Origin: UBA6055 sp965214085 | GTDB lineage: Bacteria > Chloroflexota > Anaerolineae > Aggregatilineales > Phototrophicaceae | Assembly: GCA_965214085.1 (NCBI GenBank) | Contig: OZ243937.1 | Location: 1,364,001 to 1,428,000 of the forward strand | DNA length: 64,000 bases | Direction: 5' to 3' | Part shown: positions 8,058 to 16,866 of the stretch, one piece after another | How positions within the stretch are numbered: the stretch's first letter is position 1 | Layout of the letters: every line of letters begins with the position of its first letter | Program-made: the position numbers and the translations under genes | The notes under the pieces: model-generated | What the model was told of the DNA's origin: nothing | What the model saw: only the letters and a program-made list of their open reading frames with translations | Databases searched by the model: none

Positions 8058-8972
8058 ATGCTTAGCAAATTGCCTTTCAACAGCGAACAAAGGGCGCGTT
8101 ATCGCGTCATGCGCTATCGCGTCATGCGCTATTGGGTCATCCCCTGGCTCTTCATGCTGCCTATTCTTGGCTTGCATGCCTTTGTGGTTGTGTTTCCGGC
8201 GACGCAAGGCGTCTACTATTCATTCACCGACTGGTCTGGCATTGGCGAAGCTGAATGGATTGGGCTGCGCAACTTTGAAGAGATGTTCTTTGAAGATCAG
8301 AGCCACTTGGACGCGCTGTCTCGCAATATCCAGTGGATGCTTTTCTTCATCACCGTGCCCTTTGTTTTCGCGCTGTTTGGCTCAAGCTTGCTGTCCAAGG
8401 TCAGGCGTGGCGCGATGTTCTATCGGACGGCACTCTTCTTGCCGTTTATTTTGCCCAGCGTCGTGACGGCCACGATTTGGCGCTACCTGTATAACCCGCG
8501 CTTTGGGTTGCCTACCCTGGTAGGCTATGACAAGGCGCTGCTGGGCCAATCCGATACTGCGCTGTGGGCTATCGCCTTTGCGGATAACTGGCACTTTTGG
8601 GGTTTCCTGATGGTGCTCTTCCTCACGGCTATGCAAGGTATTGATCCAGTTTTGTATGACGCCGCCAAAGTCGATGGCGCCAGTCGTTGGGAAGAATTCT
8701 GGCACGTCACTTTGCCCGGAATCCGGCCGGTTGTGCTGTTTATGATGATGATGGTCATGATTTGGGCTTTCCTGGTTTTCGACTACATTTTCATCTTGAC
8801 CGGGGGCGGCCCCGCCGGGGCTACTGAAGTACTCGGCATCGACATTTACAAGAATGCCTTCCAGCGCTTTGAAGCGGGTTACGCCGCTGCGCAGGGCATT
8901 ACGATCTGTATATTCGCTGGGTTAATCGTCAGCGTCTTTGCTTTGCTGCGCAAACGAGGATGGGAAATATGA
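8058..8972 (+). CDS. Sugar ABC transporter permease, MalF type
   Basis: A 304-residue inner-membrane permease with about six hydrophobic segments. It carries the EAA loop DAAKVDGASRWEEFWHVTLP that contacts the ATPase. An in-frame ATG at 7995 lies inside the intercistronic stem-loop and is not favoured; ATG 8058 follows GGAAGAG. The cytoplasmic N-terminus has a 15-bp unit present three times (8097-8141), coding RYRVM-RYRVM-RYWVI. The stop overlaps the next gene by ATGA. No ATP-binding subunit is encoded in the operon. Confidence 0.9.
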   Translation: MLSKLPFNSEQRARYRVMRYRVMRYWVIPWLFMLPILGLHAFVVVFPATQGVYYSFTDWSGIGEAEWIGLRNFEEMFFEDQSHLDALSRNIQWMLFFITVPFVFALFGSSLLSKVRRGAMFYRTALFLPFILPSVVTATIWRYLYNPRFGLPTLVGYDKALLGQSDTALWAIAFADNWHFWGFLMVLFLTAMQGIDPVLYDAAKVDGASRWEEFWHVTLPGIRPVVLFMMMMVMIWAFLVFDYIFILTGGGPAGATEVLGIDIYKNAFQRFEAGYAAAQGITICIFAGLIVSVFALLRKRGWEI

Positions 8973-9823
8973 GGGCACGGCCGGAGTTCTTTCTCTTCCG
9001 CAAACAGCGGGAGAGCAACGCGTTTAATCACTTTTTTCTGTCTATCCTGGTAGTGTTCTCGCTGGGGCCGGTGGTCTTGTTGGGCTTGAATTCCATCAAG
9101 TCAAACTCCGAGATCGCCTTGAATCCGCTAGGACTGCCGCGGCAAGTTCATCTGGAAAACTTCGGCAACGCCTGGGAAAAAGGCGAATTCAGCCGCACAT
9201 TCAAAAACAGCGTTATTTTGGTCATCGGCACGGTCGCAGCCGAACTGGTGCTGGGCGGGCTGGCGGCTTATAGCTTGGCGCGCAAGAATCCGCCCGGCGC
9301 CAACTTCGTCATGATCTATTTGTTGGTGGCTTCAACCGTCCCAATCTGGCTGTATCTGGTGCCGCTCTTTTTCTTGTGGCGGCAGTTGCATCTGATCAAC
9401 ACCTATCACGGACTCATCCTGATTTACACCGCCTTAAACGCGCCCTTCTCGATATTCTTGCTGCGCTCGTATCTGATCGGATTGCCGGTGGAACTGGAGG
9501 ACGCGGCGCGGGTTGATGGGGCGAATGAGTTGCAGGTTCTGCTGCGGATCATCGTGCCTTTGGCTTGGCCCGGCTTCCTGACCGTGGGCTTGGTGGTGGG
9601 CTTGGGAATCTGGAGCGAATTCCAGGTGGCGCTGATTTTTGTGCACAAACCCGATATGTTCCCTGTCACCACCAGTTATTTTAAGTTCACCGACCGTTTC
9701 GGCCGCGATTGGGCGATGACCAGCGCGGGCGCGTTCATGATGATTCTGCCTGTGCTCGTGTTGTTCTTGGCGCTGCAGCGTCGTTTCGTCGAGGGGCTGA
9801 CGCAGGGCGGCGTAAAATTTTAG
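8969..9823 (+). CDS. Sugar ABC transporter permease, MalG type
   Basis: A 284-residue second permease of the same transporter, with about six membrane segments and the EAA loop DAARVDGANELQVLLRIIVP. ATG 8969 is chosen because it overlaps the previous stop as ATGA and has GAGGA about 10 nt upstream; ATG 8960 is an alternative giving three more residues. It is the last gene of the operon. The convergent dehydrogenase gene ends only 8 bp further on, and I see no terminator in that gap. Confidence 0.9.
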   Translation: MRARPEFFLFRKQRESNAFNHFFLSILVVFSLGPVVLLGLNSIKSNSEIALNPLGLPRQVHLENFGNAWEKGEFSRTFKNSVILVIGTVAAELVLGGLAAYSLARKNPPGANFVMIYLLVASTVPIWLYLVPLFFLWRQLHLINTYHGLILIYTALNAPFSIFLLRSYLIGLPVELEDAARVDGANELQVLLRIIVPLAWPGFLTVGLVVGLGIWSEFQVALIFVHKPDMFPVTTSYFKFTDRFGRDWAMTSAGAFMMILPVLVLFLALQRRFVEGLTQGGVKF

Positions 9824-9831
9824 GCGCTGCT

Positions 9832-10887
9832 TCAGCCGCGCAGGTCAACCGCGAATTTGATCAACTGATCCGGCTGCTCGCGGATATGCTGATATACGCT
9901 CGTCGCCTCTTCAAGCGTGTAGACCCGATTTATCAAGCCGCGGCAATTGAGGCGTCCTTGGCGCATCATGGACAAGATGGCGCGGAAAGCGCGCTGGCTG
10001 TCCCAATAGGGGTAGTCGCGCGGTTCATGACCGTAACCGCAGCCATGCGGCACGATCATCGTCAGACGATTGTGATGCCATTCCCGGCCCAGGAATAGGT
10101 CTTGCGCCTCGCCTTGGTAGAACCCTGCCGAGCAGACCAAGCCGCCCACCCGCGTACAGCTGATCGCAGTATTGAGCCCGATATAGGCGCCGGTCAATTC
10201 GATGGCGACATCCACGCCCATGCCGTCTGTCAGATCGCGAGCTTGCAGCGCCAAGTCGCCATCGCGCGGGTCAAAGGTGTGGTCAGCGCCGTATTCGCTG
10301 GCGAGCGCCCGCCGCTGCGGCAAGAGATCGGCGGCTATAATCGTTTCGGCGCCGGCCTCGCGCGCGATGCTGACCGCCAATAGCCCGAGCGCGCCCAAAC
10401 CAATAACTGCCACGCGATCGCCATAGCGTACGTTTGACTCGCGGATGCAATGGATCGACACGTAAGCCGGCTCGAGGCAAAGCGCGACCAGCGGGTCAAT
10501 GTCGCCCAGGCGCCAGACCTGGTTCTCATCGCGAATATTTGTCTCGCGGATATCCATCACTCCAATCACGCGGTCGCCTGGCGAAAATGTCGTCACATCG
10601 GCGCCAACCGCTTCGACCACGCCAAGTCCGCTGGTGCCGGTTGTCCACGGGCTTTCGCGGCTCGGGCGGCCGATAGCGCCCGGGTCGCTGGCATCTATGA
10701 AGACGTGGCGCTCGCTGTCGAAGCGCTTACCGGCAAATGTCCGTCCGTCCAGCATGGCAAATGTCGTGCCGTGCTTGCCGGAGGCGAACTCAGTGCGCAC
10801 TAGCAGCTCGCTTGGCTTGAGCTCGCGATCTTCATAATCCAGGACGCTCGCCTCGTATAGGCCGGTTAAAGCCAGTCGTTTAGGCAT
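9832..10887 (-). CDS. Medium-chain dehydrogenase/reductase (sugar or polyol dehydrogenase-like)
   Basis: A 351-residue MDR-superfamily protein: an N-terminal GroES-like fold (about 1-130) and a Rossmann domain with GLGALG near residue 167. The usual four-Cys structural zinc cluster of alcohol dehydrogenases is absent, and no clear catalytic zinc Cys is seen near residue 40, where the sequence reads ASGKHGT. It may therefore be a zinc-poor or non-zinc member. It probably oxidises or reduces a sugar-derived alcohol with NAD(P). It has its own promoter at 10988-11016, and MITE copy 2 lies upstream of that. Confidence 0.75.
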   Translation of the reverse strand: MPKRLALTGLYEASVLDYEDRELKPSELLVRTEFASGKHGTTFAMLDGRTFAGKRFDSERHVFIDASDPGAIGRPSRESPWTTGTSGLGVVEAVGADVTTFSPGDRVIGVMDIRETNIRDENQVWRLGDIDPLVALCLEPAYVSIHCIRESNVRYGDRVAVIGLGALGLLAVSIAREAGAETIIAADLLPQRRALASEYGADHTFDPRDGDLALQARDLTDGMGVDVAIELTGAYIGLNTAISCTRVGGLVCSAGFYQGEAQDLFLGREWHHNRLTMIVPHGCGYGHEPRDYPYWDSQRAFRAILSMMRQGRLNCRGLINRVYTLEEATSVYQHIREQPDQLIKFAVDLRG

Positions 10888-10987
10888 GAAAGATGTCCTT
10901 TTACTTTGTCTACAAGAGCGCGCCGACGCAGCGTGAATCGTAAGCGCTTGGGCAGCCTCTGCGCATAATCAGCATTGCGCTGCGCGG

Positions 10988-11016
10988 ATTATACAAAACT
11001 AGGGCAGCAGCTACAA
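10988..11016 (-). promoter_or_regulatory. Promoter of the dehydrogenase gene
   Basis: Reading leftward: TTGTAG (11011-11016), a 17-nt spacer and a perfect TATAAT (10988-10993). The predicted start is about 95 nt upstream of ATG 10887. MITE copy 2 begins 18 nt upstream of the -35 position and 41 nt from the -10. Confidence 0.6.
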
Positions 11017-11034
11017 ACTCGGACGCTATCCCCG

Positions 11035-11241
11035 CAGGGCAATCGCATAAATATTTTTCACCACAGAGGCACAGAAGTAGAACCAACAAAGTGATGCGAA
11101 TTTCGCTAAAGAATCGATATGTAGGGGCGACAGCCCGAAACCACAAATTGTAGCGGCAGCGGGCGACCAGATTGGTCGCCCCTACATCTCGGTAGATATA
11201 TGTGATATTCGACACAAATTGATTCTGGTGCAATTGCCCTG
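11035..11241. mobile_element. MITE-like element, copy 2
   Basis: A 207-bp element with ends CAGGGCAATCGC and GCAATTGCCCTG. A perfect 10-bp target duplication GCTATCCCCG is at 11025-11034 and 11242-11251. The left arm contains CACCACAGAGGCACAGAAG. A 67-bp hairpin cassette (11120-11186), also present in copy 3, is nested inside. The left arm matches the inverse of the right arm of copy 3, so the copies lie in opposite orientation. Confidence 0.9.
11120..11186. repeat. Nested hairpin repeat, copy A
   Basis: Ends TGTAGGGGCGAC and GGTCGCCCCTACA are inverse to each other. The interior also pairs, CAGCCCG near the left and CGGGCGACC near the right. The same 67-bp cassette occurs at 22922-22988 with only a few differences. 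Confidence 0.8.
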
Positions 11242-11382
11242 GCTATCCCCGTATCTGACCACAGCGCAGGTACTCGGGCTCGAAACGGATGCCGATCGCA
11301 CGGGACGCGCCAGCAACCCCACATCACAGGCACAGACGAATCCCGGCAAATGAGTAGTCAAGATCAGCTGAATGCGATATGT

Positions 11383-11409
11383 TTGACGACAGTCGCAAGC
11401 ATTTATAGA
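11383..11409 (+). promoter_or_regulatory. Possible promoter of the GH127/ABC operon
   Basis: TTGACG (11383-11388) and TATAGA (11404-11409) with a 15-nt spacer, shorter than ideal. The location fits a GTG start at 11491. Confidence 0.4.
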
Positions 11410-11490
11410 GTAGCTGCGTGCCGAATCGCCAACATTAGAGCCGACTATTGCCCTCGGCAGGCGCCCTTGGACAAGTATTGGAGACTAGCC

Positions 11491-13440
11491 GTGACCAAAA
11501 AGAATGAAAAGCGTATTTCGCCCGTGCCGCTAAGCCAGGTGTCGATTGAGGCCGGATTCTGGGCCGAGCGGCAGGCGGTCAACCGACAGCGCACGATCCC
11601 CGCCATTTACGACAAGTTGGAAGAAACCGGGCGCATCAAAGCCTGGTCGATGGCGCGCACGCACGACATGCCCAAAGAGCGCTCGGCGGTTTATATGTTC
11701 TGGGATTCGGACACCGGCAAATGGCTTGAGTCGGTCGCCTACAGCTTGGCCACTCATCCTGACCCTGAATTGCAGGCGCAGGCTGACGCGCTGATAGACG
11801 CTGTTGCCGGCGCGCAGCAAGACGATGGTTATCTCAATACCTATTTCCCAGTCCTTGAACCAGAGGGCAAATGGGCCAACCTGCGCGATTGGCACGAGCT
11901 TTACAACGCCGGACACCTCATCGAAGCTGCGGTTGCCTACCATCAGGCGACCGGTCAGCGCAAGTTTCTGGACGTGCTTACGCGCTTTGCCGAGCACATT
12001 GACGCAACTTTTGGCGCGGACGACAGCAAGCGGCGCGGCTACCCCGGGCACCCGGAGCTGGAGCTGGCGCTGGTGAGATTGTATCGTGAGACAGGCAAAG
12101 GCAAATGGCTGGACCTTGCCAGCTACTTCATTGAAGAACGCGGTCAGGAGCCGCACTACTTCGATATTGAAGCGGCCCAACGCGGCGAAAAACGCGAGGA
12201 TTTCTGGGCGCAGACTTACCGCTACTGCCAGGCTCACGCTCCGCTGCGCGAGCATACCGAAGCCAACGGTCACTCTGTGCGCGCTTGCTACTTATACGCC
12301 GGCATCGCCGATGTCGCGCTTGAAACCGGTGATGACGAATTGCTGCGCCTGTCCCGCCTGCTTTGGGACGACCTGACGCAGAAACAGATGTATATTCACG
12401 GCGGGGTCGGTCCCTCGCACTCCAACGAAGGTTTCACATTTGCTTACGACATGCCGGACGAAACGGCCTATGCCGAGACCTGCGCCGCGATTGCGCTGGC
12501 ATTCTGGGCGCAGCGCATGTTTCACCTCGACCCGGACAGCCGTTACATCGACATCATGGAGCGCGCAATCTACAATAGCAGTTTGAGCGGGCTGTCATTT
12601 AGCGGCGACCAGTTCTTTTATGCCAATCCCTTGGCCGCCTACCCCGGCGTGAACCCGATGGGCCGCTGGAGCGGCATCATCGACCGGGGTCACTACCGAC
12701 GCGTTGACTGGTACTTCTGTCCCTGTTGCCCGCCGAACATCTCCCGCTTGATCGCGAGCATTGGCGACTACTCATATTCCCAAGCCGGAAGCCGCGTATA
12801 CGTGCAGCTTTATCATGACAATAAGGTCGCGTTATCCATCGCCGGCCGCGCGCTGACGCTGGCGCAGAGCACGAATTTTCCCTGGGACGAATCAATACGC
12901 TTCACTGTCGAGACAAGCGAGCCGCTCAGTTTTGAGCTAGCCTTGCGCATACCGGATTGGTGCTACGATTACGACCTATCGGTGAACGGCGAACAAATGG
13001 ATGTAGCGCTTGAAAGGGGTTACGCTGTGCTATCGCGGCAGTGGGCGCATGGCGACAAGGTGGAGTTGACGCTGGCGATGCCGGTCGAGCGAGTGATGCC
13101 ACATGCCAACATCCGGCAGACGGCAGGCCAGATTGCCTTGCAGCGCGGTCCGCTGGTCTATTGCCTGGAAGAGGTCGACAACGGGCCCCGGCTGGCGAAT
13201 ATCATCATTCCGCCGGATGCGCCAATGGAAGTCGCTTTCGACAGCGAGCTATTTGATGGAGTAGCCGTGATAACCGGGCGGGGCCTGCGTATTGAGCCGG
13301 CTGACGAAAGCCCCGCGCTCTATCGCCATCACAGCCAGGCGCGTTATAATGAGACGGAATTCACGTTTAAGGCGATTCCGTACTATCTTTGGGCCAATCG
13401 TGATCCGGGCGAGATGCGCGCCTGGATTCGCTCAAGCTAG
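11491..13440 (+). CDS. GH127 beta-L-arabinofuranosidase
   Basis: A 649-residue glycoside hydrolase of family 127, which releases beta-L-arabinofuranose from plant or algal glycans and glycoproteins. The zinc-cysteine site known from Bifidobacterium HypBA1 is present: Glu329 and Cys331 in AETCA, and Cys412-Cys413 in FCPCCPPN, one of which is the nucleophile. Glu313 in SNEGF fits the acid/base. An open frame extends upstream to 11350, but GTG 11491 has TTGGAG about 10 nt before it and gives the normal family start. No signal peptide is seen, so the enzyme is probably cytoplasmic. The ABC genes that follow probably import its substrate. Confidence 0.92.
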   Translation: MTKKNEKRISPVPLSQVSIEAGFWAERQAVNRQRTIPAIYDKLEETGRIKAWSMARTHDMPKERSAVYMFWDSDTGKWLESVAYSLATHPDPELQAQADALIDAVAGAQQDDGYLNTYFPVLEPEGKWANLRDWHELYNAGHLIEAAVAYHQATGQRKFLDVLTRFAEHIDATFGADDSKRRGYPGHPELELALVRLYRETGKGKWLDLASYFIEERGQEPHYFDIEAAQRGEKREDFWAQTYRYCQAHAPLREHTEANGHSVRACYLYAGIADVALETGDDELLRLSRLLWDDLTQKQMYIHGGVGPSHSNEGFTFAYDMPDETAYAETCAAIALAFWAQRMFHLDPDSRYIDIMERAIYNSSLSGLSFSGDQFFYANPLAAYPGVNPMGRWSGIIDRGHYRRVDWYFCPCCPPNISRLIASIGDYSYSQAGSRVYVQLYHDNKVALSIAGRALTLAQSTNFPWDESIRFTVETSEPLSFELALRIPDWCYDYDLSVNGEQMDVALERGYAVLSRQWAHGDKVELTLAMPVERVMPHANIRQTAGQIALQRGPLVYCLEEVDNGPRLANIIIPPDAPMEVAFDSELFDGVAVITGRGLRIEPADESPALYRHHSQARYNETEFTFKAIPYYLWANRDPGEMRAWIRSS

Positions 13441-13514
13441 CTGGGAACGAACCGGAGCTCAAGTTCCGGGTGATTACCCATTTATTCACATGAATTAAGA
13501 GAAGGAGCAAAATC

Positions 13515-14888
13515 ATGACCATTTCGCGTAGAGAGTTTTTGAAGTTAACCGGAGGGTCAGCGACAGCCGCGGCTATGCTGGCGCAGCTCGGCTACTTGCC
13601 GCCGGCGCTGGCGCAGGATGTGACCAACATCACATTCGGCGGCTGGGGCGGCGTCGCCGAGGACGAGGGCGTCAAGGCCGCGATTGAAGTCTTTGAGGCG
13701 GAAAACGAAGACATTGCTGTGGAATGGCAGCACACGCCAAATGCCGGAGAATACGGCCGCATCTTGCTCTCGAGCATTGCCGCGGGCACGGCGCCGGACA
13801 CTGGCTTCATCTTGTCAGATAACTACGAAACCTTGGCCGTCGGCGGCGCCTTGATGGATATCACCGATTTGGTCAAGAACGACCCGTTGCTGGGCCAACC
13901 GGGTTATTTCCTTGAACCGCAAGAAGCCAACCGCTGCGAGGTCAATGGACGTTGGTACGGCATTGGCTCCACCTGGGTCGCTCATCACTTCTACTACAAC
14001 GCTGAAATGTTTGAAGCGGAAGGCATCACCCCGCCGGGCTTCCAGGATGACGAGATTTGGGAATGGGAAGAATTCCTCGAAGTCTGCAAGGTTTTCACCA
14101 AAGACAGCAATGGTCGCCATCCCGGCGATGCCGGCTTCGACAGCGAAAACATCGTGCAGTGGGGCGTCGATTGGCCCTTCTGGTGGATGCCGCTGGGGTT
14201 AGCCGCACACGCCAATGGCGGCGAGTTCCTCACCGAAGAGGGCTTGATCGGTCTGGACTCGCCGGAAGCCATAGAAGGCTTGCAGCGCATTACAGATTTG
14301 GTGCACAAACACCATGTGGCGCCGCGGGGCGCTGCCTTGGCCAGCCTGGGCATGAACAATGTGCAAATGGTTGATACCGGCCGTCTGGCGATGGCTGTGG
14401 AAGGCTCCTGGGCGCTGTCCTGGATGAATCCGTCGCTCATGAGTGTGGCGATGGGCACCGGCGCTCTGCCCAAGATGCAGCGGCCCGCCAGCATCATGCA
14501 GGCGCATTTCCATTCCGTGCTTGCGGGCACTGAAAATCCGGAAGAAGCCTGGCGCTGGGTACGCTTCCTGGCGACGCCATTCTACCAAGAGCATTTCTGC
14601 AAGATTGGCCTGTGGATCCCCAACCAGACCGCGATGCTCACCGAAGCAGGCCTGGAGGGCTGGATCACCGAAGGCATCCATCCGCCGAATTACTCGCAAT
14701 TTGCCACCGACTATCTACCGAAGCATGGCGTCGCCGTTGCGATCCCACCGGGTTACATCGAAGCAGCCAACGATTATATCAACCCGGCTTTTGAGGGGCT
14801 GGCAAACGGCGAGCGGGCCGAGGACATCATGCCTGATGCCGTACGCGCCGCGAATGAAATCTTGATCGCGGCAAAGGAAGATATGTAG
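13515..14888 (+). CDS. Carbohydrate ABC transporter substrate-binding protein with Tat-type signal
   Basis: A 457-residue solute-binding protein. The N-terminus SRREFLK followed by a hydrophobic stretch ending near ALAQD is a twin-arginine signal, suggesting export as a folded protein; the other two sugar-binding proteins in the window have ordinary Sec signals. GGWGG and many Trp/Tyr residues suit a sugar-binding site. AAGGAG precedes ATG 13515. It lies 74 bp after the GH127 gene, in the same direction, so an arabinose-containing oligosaccharide is a plausible ligand (inference). Confidence 0.9.
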   Translation: MTISRREFLKLTGGSATAAAMLAQLGYLPPALAQDVTNITFGGWGGVAEDEGVKAAIEVFEAENEDIAVEWQHTPNAGEYGRILLSSIAAGTAPDTGFILSDNYETLAVGGALMDITDLVKNDPLLGQPGYFLEPQEANRCEVNGRWYGIGSTWVAHHFYYNAEMFEAEGITPPGFQDDEIWEWEEFLEVCKVFTKDSNGRHPGDAGFDSENIVQWGVDWPFWWMPLGLAAHANGGEFLTEEGLIGLDSPEAIEGLQRITDLVHKHHVAPRGAALASLGMNNVQMVDTGRLAMAVEGSWALSWMNPSLMSVAMGTGALPKMQRPASIMQAHFHSVLAGTENPEEAWRWVRFLATPFYQEHFCKIGLWIPNQTAMLTEAGLEGWITEGIHPPNYSQFATDYLPKHGVAVAIPPGYIEAANDYINPAFEGLANGERAEDIMPDAVRAANEILIAAKEDM

Positions 14889-14950
14889 TTCTTGTCGTGA
14901 TCCGGCGCGGCCGCGTCGTTCTTCACGCATGATGAATTGTCATTTGCGCG

Positions 14951-14982
14951 CGAGCGGGAGGCTGGGCAAGCGCTCCCGCTCG
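14951..14982 (+). promoter_or_regulatory. Intercistronic stem-loop between binding protein and permease
   Basis: CGAGCGGGAG pairs with CTCCCGCTCG (10 bp) around a 12-nt loop, without a T-run. The direct repeat TGATGAATTG flanks it at 14930-14939 and 14991-15000. Confidence 0.7.
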
Positions 14983-15017
14983 TCGCCCCTTGATGAATTG
15001 ATAATGAGCGACCTTAC

Positions 15018-15956
15018 ATGACTGATCCGGCTGCCGCTGAAGGCTTCTGGTTGACCCGCTACTACAATCGCTTGACGCTCAAGCAGCGCCGTACGTTGAT
15101 GGGTTATATCTTCATCGCGCCCTTCATTCTGGGCTTCCTGCTCTGGTGGCTGGGGCCCGCGGCCGTCGCGGGTTATCTCACCTTTCACAAGTGGAACTTC
15201 CTCTCGGCGCCGAAGTTCGTGGGCATGGCTAACTTCAGCAAGATGATCGGCGACCCCATTCTGGCGCAGAGCCTCAAAGTAACATTTGTTTTCTCGGTGA
15301 TTTCAGTGCCGCTGGGCTTGGTGTTCGCATTCTTCCTGGCCAACTTGATCAATGCGAAATTCCGCTTTATCGCTATATTCCGCACCATATACTTCTTGCC
15401 CAGCATCGTGCCGGCGGTGGCGAACGCCATCCTGTGGGCTTGGCTATTTAACACCGAATTCGGCTTGATAAATTATGTTATTCGCGCTTTTGGCGGGCCG
15501 AAAATCGGCTGGCTGCAAGATCCCAGTTGGGTGATGCTGGCATTTGTCATTCTGACCATTTGGGGCGTCGGCGGCTCGATGATCATATTCCTGGCCGGCT
15601 TGCAAGGCATCCCGCAGATCTTCTACGAGGCGGCCGAGATTGATGGCGCCGGTCGATGGCAGCGTTTGCTTTACGTGACCTTGCCAATGATGTCGCCGGT
15701 TATATTCTTCAATCTGGTCATCGGATTCATCAGTTCGTTTCAGGTGTTCGTCAGCGCGCTGTTGATCACCAACGGCGGGCCGCAACGAGCGACGCTTTTC
15801 CTCGTGCTGCATATCTGGCGCACCGCCTTTAGCAGCCAAAAGATGGGTTATGCCTCTGTGCTGTCCTGGCTGCTGTTCGCCATTTTGATGTTGCTGTCGT
15901 TCTTTGTCTTTCGCTACATCGGGTCCCGCGTCTATTACGAGAATCCGGACGAATAG
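15018..15956 (+). CDS. Sugar ABC transporter permease, MalF type
   Basis: A 312-residue permease with about six membrane helices. The EAA-type loop reads EAAEIDGAGRWQRLLYVTLP near residue 210. It follows its binding protein after the stem-loop at 14951-14982, and the second permease begins 11 bp downstream. As in the other two sugar systems, no ATPase gene is nearby. Confidence 0.9.
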   Translation: MTDPAAAEGFWLTRYYNRLTLKQRRTLMGYIFIAPFILGFLLWWLGPAAVAGYLTFHKWNFLSAPKFVGMANFSKMIGDPILAQSLKVTFVFSVISVPLGLVFAFFLANLINAKFRFIAIFRTIYFLPSIVPAVANAILWAWLFNTEFGLINYVIRAFGGPKIGWLQDPSWVMLAFVILTIWGVGGSMIIFLAGLQGIPQIFYEAAEIDGAGRWQRLLYVTLPMMSPVIFFNLVIGFISSFQVFVSALLITNGGPQRATLFLVLHIWRTAFSSQKMGYASVLSWLLFAILMLLSFFVFRYIGSRVYYENPDE

Positions 15957-15967
15957 GAGCGAGATCC

Positions 15968-16852
15968 GTGGGCTTTAGCGAGAAAACAGCCGAGTTTGTC
16001 GAATCGCGCCGCCGACCGACCTCATACGGCGATATCTTCTTCCACTGGCTGACGGTATTCCTCTTGCTCTTTTTCGCCATCGTAATGATTACGCCCTTTA
16101 TCTGGCTGCTATCCAGCTCGCTTAAGACGCAAATCAACATATTCCAGTATCCGCCGCAGCTGATACCGGACCCGTTCGTGCCCGAAAATTATGTCTACGC
16201 CTTGACGTACAAGCCCTTCGGCCTCTACTTCCGCAACACGCTAATTGTCGCCGGTCTAAATGTTGTGGCAGTGGTGTTTACTTCGTCTTTCTGCGCCTAT
16301 GGATTCGCGCGCATGCGCTTTCCCGGGCGCGATTTCTGGTTCGGCATCGTGATGGCGACGCTCTTCCTGCCTTATGCCGTGCTGCTGGTGCCGAGTTTCA
16401 TCGTATTTTCGCGCCTGGGCTGGATTGATACTTTCCTGCCGCTGGTTGTGCCGCCCTTCTTTGGTGGCGGCGCTTTTAACATTTTCCTAATGCGGCAGTT
16501 CTTCCGCACGATACCGGAGGAAATCGCCGATGCCGCGCGTATTGACGGCTGCAGCGAATTCGGCGTCTACTGGCGTATCATGCTGCCTTTGTCCAAACCG
16601 GCGCTGATCACCATTGGCATCTTCACATTCCTTTTCGCCTGGAACGACTTAATCGGACCGATCACCTATCTGCGATCGCCAGACAACTTCACCATTGCGG
16701 TCGGCTTAGCTTCGTTCCGCAGCCAGACGGATATCAGCTGGGATCTGCAATTGGCAGCATCCACCGCGGTGACCCTGCCGGTAATTGTCCTGTTCTTCCT
16801 GGCGCAGCGATACTTTATTCAGGGAGTTGTTATGACGGGGCTGAAAGGTTAG
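15968..16852 (+). CDS. Sugar ABC transporter permease, MalG type
   Basis: A 294-residue permease starting with GTG 15968, preceded by TAGGAGCGA. It has about six hydrophobic segments and the EAA loop DAARIDGCSEFGVYWRIMLP near residue 195. It is the last gene of the GH127 transporter operon. The convergent livF gene ends 14 bp further on. Confidence 0.9.
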   Translation: MGFSEKTAEFVESRRRPTSYGDIFFHWLTVFLLLFFAIVMITPFIWLLSSSLKTQINIFQYPPQLIPDPFVPENYVYALTYKPFGLYFRNTLIVAGLNVVAVVFTSSFCAYGFARMRFPGRDFWFGIVMATLFLPYAVLLVPSFIVFSRLGWIDTFLPLVVPPFFGGGAFNIFLMRQFFRTIPEEIADAARIDGCSEFGVYWRIMLPLSKPALITIGIFTFLFAWNDLIGPITYLRSPDNFTIAVGLASFRSQTDISWDLQLAASTAVTLPVIVLFFLAQRYFIQGVVMTGLKG

Positions 16853-16866
16853 CAGTCGCCGGCGGT

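Noticed and set aside
11350..11490. N-terminal extension of the GH127 protein to ATG 11350
   Set aside because: The extra 47 residues do not look like a GH127 start or a signal peptide, and they would overlap the putative promoter. GTG 11491 has a good ribosome-binding site.
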